This document shows positions 14,695 to 16,697 of a stretch of DNA of 16,697 nt, in pieces. Numbering within the stretch: position 1 is the stretch's first letter; every line of letters starts with the position of its first letter. The notes under the pieces are model-generated. The model ran no database searches, was not told where the DNA came from, and saw nothing but the letters and a program-made list of their open reading frames with translations. The DNA lies in NCBI GenBank assembly GCA_964588725.1, contig CAZPQL010000063.1, forward strand, positions 1-16,697, written 5' to 3'. A program made the translations under genes and the position numbers. This DNA is from UBA5972 sp964588725. GTDB lineage: Bacteria > Pseudomonadota > Alphaproteobacteria > Rhodobacterales > Rhodobacteraceae.

Positions 14695-15378
14695 TTTACG
14701 TTCGTACTGCGCGACAAGCCGATGCGGGGGAACACCCATCTTGTAAAGCAGCAAAGTTCGAAAGTTCCGCATTGAGCGCCGCCACCAGCCATCGCGTTGA
14801 TATTTGGCGGCAGAGGTGCGCGCCATACAGTTGAGCGGGGTCAGTCTTCCCCGTAACCGGCGGGCCATCGCCACGTCTTCCATCAGCGCAATCGGCTCGT
14901 ATCCCCCGGATTGGCCGTAAAGCCGACGGGATATCAGTAACCCCTGATCGCCGTAGGGCAGCCGAAACACCCGTGATCGCACGTTGGACCACCCCGCCAC
15001 AATGCGCGGTGCCATGCCTGGGACGTCAAACTGCAGCCTGAAATAACCGGCACGCTCCGGATGGTCGGCAATATGGTGCAGCACTGTTTTGCTCCAGCCC
15101 GCGTCAAGAATTGTATCGGCGTGCAGGAACAACAGCCAGTCACCCTTGGCCGCAAGCGCGCCGTGATGAAGCTGTTGGCCGCGCCCGGGTGCGCCGGTTA
15201 CAAGCGTCGCGCCCAGCTTGTCTGCCAGCGCTGCAATACCGTCGCTAAGGCCTGCATCGCTGACGACAAGTTCGCGGACCAGCCCGGTGTCCAACCCTTC
15301 AAACAGTGCAGAGACCGTTTCGGGCAAACGCGGTTCAGCGTCCAGTGTCGGAATGATGATTGAAAGCGGTGCGCGCAT
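14677..15378 (-). CDS. Glycosyltransferase family 2, TIGR04283-like
   Basis: 233 residues, GT-A fold family 2 glycosyltransferase. The N-terminus LSIIIPTLDAEPRLPET (5-21) is the nucleotide-sugar binding start, and GAPGRGQQLHHGA (62-74) with LLFLHADTIL (82-91) gives the HAD metal-binding triad typical of the TIGR04283 subgroup. LPYGDQGLLISRRLY and LMEDVAMARRLR contain the likely acceptor-side and catalytic-base residues. The usual DGGS motif reads SDAGLSDG (40-47), a divergence. There is no signal peptide or clear membrane helix. I use the ATG at 15378, preceded by AGGTGG. An in-frame ATG at 15420 adds 14 unlikely residues. The TIGR04283 name refers to arsenosugar synthesis, but no arsenic gene is adjacent, so the real acceptor is open. 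Confidence 0.85.
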   Translation of the reverse strand: MRAPLSIIIPTLDAEPRLPETVSALFEGLDTGLVRELVVSDAGLSDGIAALADKLGATLVTGAPGRGQQLHHGALAAKGDWLLFLHADTILDAGWSKTVLHHIADHPERAGYFRLQFDVPGMAPRIVAGWSNVRSRVFRLPYGDQGLLISRRLYGQSGGYEPIALMEDVAMARRLRGRLTPLNCMARTSAAKYQRDGWWRRSMRNFRTLLLYKMGVPPHRLVAQYERKLRSKL

Positions 15379-15481
15379 GGGCCACCTGTAAACCCTGCAC
15401 CTTACAATGAAAACAGGCACCTGAGTGGTGCAATCCCGGAAACGACCCTATATATAAAGCCAACGCAATCGCGGGGACGGA

Positions 15482-16231
15482 ATGAGTTTGCCGAGTGACA
15501 CCAATAGAACTGTGCTTGAGCTGACAGGCGCCGAGCGGGTCAAATTCTTACAGGATCTGATCACCAACGACATTGAAAATATCGGCGCCGCGCTGGTCTA
15601 CGCGGCCCTGCTGACACCGCAGGGCAAGTATCTGTTTGATTTTTTTGTGTTTGCGCGAGACGACAGCCTGTTTGTTGATGTGGCGTCGGATCAGGCAGCA
15701 GCATTACAGGCGCGGCTGACCATGTACCGGTTGCGCGCCGATGTGACGATCGGACAAAGCGATCTTGTGGTCAGTCGGGGCATAGCAAACGTGCCCGTGG
15801 ATGCGCTGGGCGACCCCCGGCACCCGGCGCTGGGCTGGCGCCACTACGGCGCTACAGATCAATCCGACCCGGTCAACTGGGACGACATTCGTGCAACCCA
15901 TTGCATACCCAAAGCCGGGGCCGAGCTGATATCAGGCGAAACCTATATTCTGGAAGCCGGATTTGATCGCCTCAACGGCGTCGATTTCAAAAAGGGCTGT
16001 TACGTCGGCCAGGAAATCATTGCGCGCATGAAACACAAGACCGAGCTGAAAAAAGGCTTTGTTTCTGTAATGCTGGACGGGCGGGCAGAGACGGGCGACG
16101 AGGTTCACTCCGGGGACCGAAAGATCGGTCGCCTGACGACCGTAAACGGCGGGCGCGCCATCGCCTACCTGCGGTTCGAGCGCATCGCCGACAGCATGAC
16201 CGCCGGTCAGGCAAAGGTGACGCGGACCTGA
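15482..16231 (+). CDS. ygfZ: YgfZ/IBA57 folate-binding protein for iron-sulfur cluster assembly
   Basis: 249 residues, related to the GcvT fold and thought to help build or repair 4Fe-4S clusters with folate. The N-terminus has LTGAERVKFLQDLITND (14-30) and LLTPQGKYLFDFFVF, and the family signature is KGCYVGQEIIARM (171-183, with Cys173), an intact match to K-G-C-Y-x-G-Q-E. The region ahead contains an A/T-rich TATATATAAAG at 15449-15459 that could serve as a -10 box, but no clear -35 box was found. GGGGACGGA stands directly before the ATG. It is transcribed away from the glycosyltransferase gene, with a 103-bp spacer, and is followed after 19 bp by the repeat half-element. Confidence 0.93.
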   Translation: MSLPSDTNRTVLELTGAERVKFLQDLITNDIENIGAALVYAALLTPQGKYLFDFFVFARDDSLFVDVASDQAAALQARLTMYRLRADVTIGQSDLVVSRGIANVPVDALGDPRHPALGWRHYGATDQSDPVNWDDIRATHCIPKAGAELISGETYILEAGFDRLNGVDFKKGCYVGQEIIARMKHKTELKKGFVSVMLDGRAETGDEVHSGDRKIGRLTTVNGGRAIAYLRFERIADSMTAGQAKVTRT

Positions 16232-16250
16232 CCCTAAGGGGCAGCGTCAT

Positions 16251-16283
16251 TTCTTATTGGCGCAAATATCCCCGCCGGAGGCC
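16251..16283 (+). repeat. Half copy of the valS-downstream palindrome (copy B)
   Basis: TTCTTATTGG - CGC - AAATATCC - CCGCCGGAGGCC at 16251-16283 matches the left half of the element at 10540-10573, with one substitution and one indel. It starts 20 bp after the ygfZ stop, in the same orientation relative to its upstream gene as copy A. The matching right half is absent. Instead CGCCAAT at 16291-16297 can pair with ATTGGCG at 16256-16262, and CTTATTGGC recurs directly at 16318-16326. It lies between ygfZ and the convergent inositol-phosphatase gene. Confidence 0.85.
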
Positions 16284-16342
16284 TGCCAACCGCCAATCAT
16301 AAACTTGGTTGCATAATCTTATTGGCCGACGAGAGTAACGAT

Positions 16343-16697
16343 TCAACTATTGCGAATGATTTTGGCAAAGCGGTCGAATACCTGTCCGTTGGCCGAAATA
16401 ACACCGCCGCTATCGAAAATATCACCATCCTTTTCAACGGCTTCGGACAATCCGCCGGCCTCTTTGACCAGTAACAGGCCTGCCGCCATATCCCACGGGT
16501 GCAGGCGGCGTTCCCAAAATCCGTCATAACGGCCCGCCGCCACATAGGCCAGATCAAGCGCCGCTGAACCCCAACGCCGCACACCGGCGCATTGCGGTAG
16601 AATACGGGCCAGATCCTGCAGGGTTTCGGGCAGGTCATCGCGTCCGCCAAACGGCAGGCCGGTGGCAAACACCGCCTCGATCATCCGGCTGCGTCCG
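16343..16697 (-). CDS. Inositol monophosphatase-family protein, C-terminal part (cut by right edge)
   Basis: Only the last 117 residues are in the window; the frame stays open to the edge. Family signatures are MIEAVFATGLPFGGR, GSAALDLAYVAAGRYDGFWE and HPWDMAAGLLLVKEAGG. The Asp in PWD is one of the metal ligands of the lithium-sensitive inositol monophosphatase fold, shared with SuhB and CysQ, and the two cannot be separated from this part alone. Without the N-terminal DPxDGT motif, substrate is uncertain. An internal ATG at 16684 is not the real start. Its stop at 16343 faces ygfZ across a 111-bp spacer that contains the repeat half-copy. Confidence 0.88.
   Translation of the reverse strand, partial: GRSRMIEAVFATGLPFGGRDDLPETLQDLARILPQCAGVRRWGSAALDLAYVAAGRYDGFWERRLHPWDMAAGLLLVKEAGGLSEAVEKDGDIFDSGGVISANGQVFDRFAKIIRNS

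Overview
The window is a gene-dense, moderately GC-rich stretch of chromosome from an alphaproteobacterium, most likely a Rhodobacterales (Roseobacter-group) species. The reasons are the gene order methyltransferase - TolC-family porin - PopZ-like protein - valS, the style of the proteins (TIGR04283-type glycosyltransferase, PuuE-type deacetylase, MsbA-like exporter, YgfZ/IBA57), and intergenic palindromes of the AAATATCC / CGCCGGAGGC type that I associate with that order. No rRNA, tRNA, CRISPR array, transposase or phage gene was seen.

Layout. 1-839 (minus) is the N-terminal part of a membrane chemoreceptor or sensor that runs off the left edge. A 333-bp divergent spacer follows, with possible CtrA-like half-sites and a terminator-like hairpin. 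1173-4486 (plus) holds a protein-isoaspartate methyltransferase homologue, a TolC-family type I secretion porin and a PopZ-like polar-organiser candidate. The conserved run to valS is interrupted by a minus-strand pair (4492-6917: cobQ and a DUF2235 alpha/beta hydrolase) and a divergently transcribed HD-domain protein resembling PhnZ-type oxygenases (7040-7660). valS follows at 7737-10538.

Between valS and the next operon lie two nested palindromic repeat elements (10540-10635 and 10677-10778). The next operon, 10790-12783, is an overlapping pair: a HisC-like PLP aminotransferase and a PuuE/allantoinase-type deacetylase. A possible 20-codon ORF (12861-12923) with a good ribosome binding site ends 4 nt before an MsbA-like lipid ABC exporter (12928-14694). 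The exporter gene overlaps tail-to-tail with a glycosyltransferase (14677-15378, minus). The right end has a YgfZ/IBA57 iron-sulfur protein gene (15482-16231), a second copy of the palindromic element half, and the C-terminal part of an inositol monophosphatase-family gene (16343-16697, minus) cut by the right edge.

The region is mostly housekeeping: cell envelope and secretion (TolC, ABC exporter, glycosyltransferase), cell polarity (PopZ-like), cofactors (CobQ, YgfZ) and translation (ValS). The most unusual signals are the repeat element just downstream of two plus-strand genes, the small ORF ahead of the exporter, the PopZ candidate with an internal 9-residue tandem repeat, and the unpartnered PhnZ-like HD protein. 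I did not find a clearly new multi-gene system.
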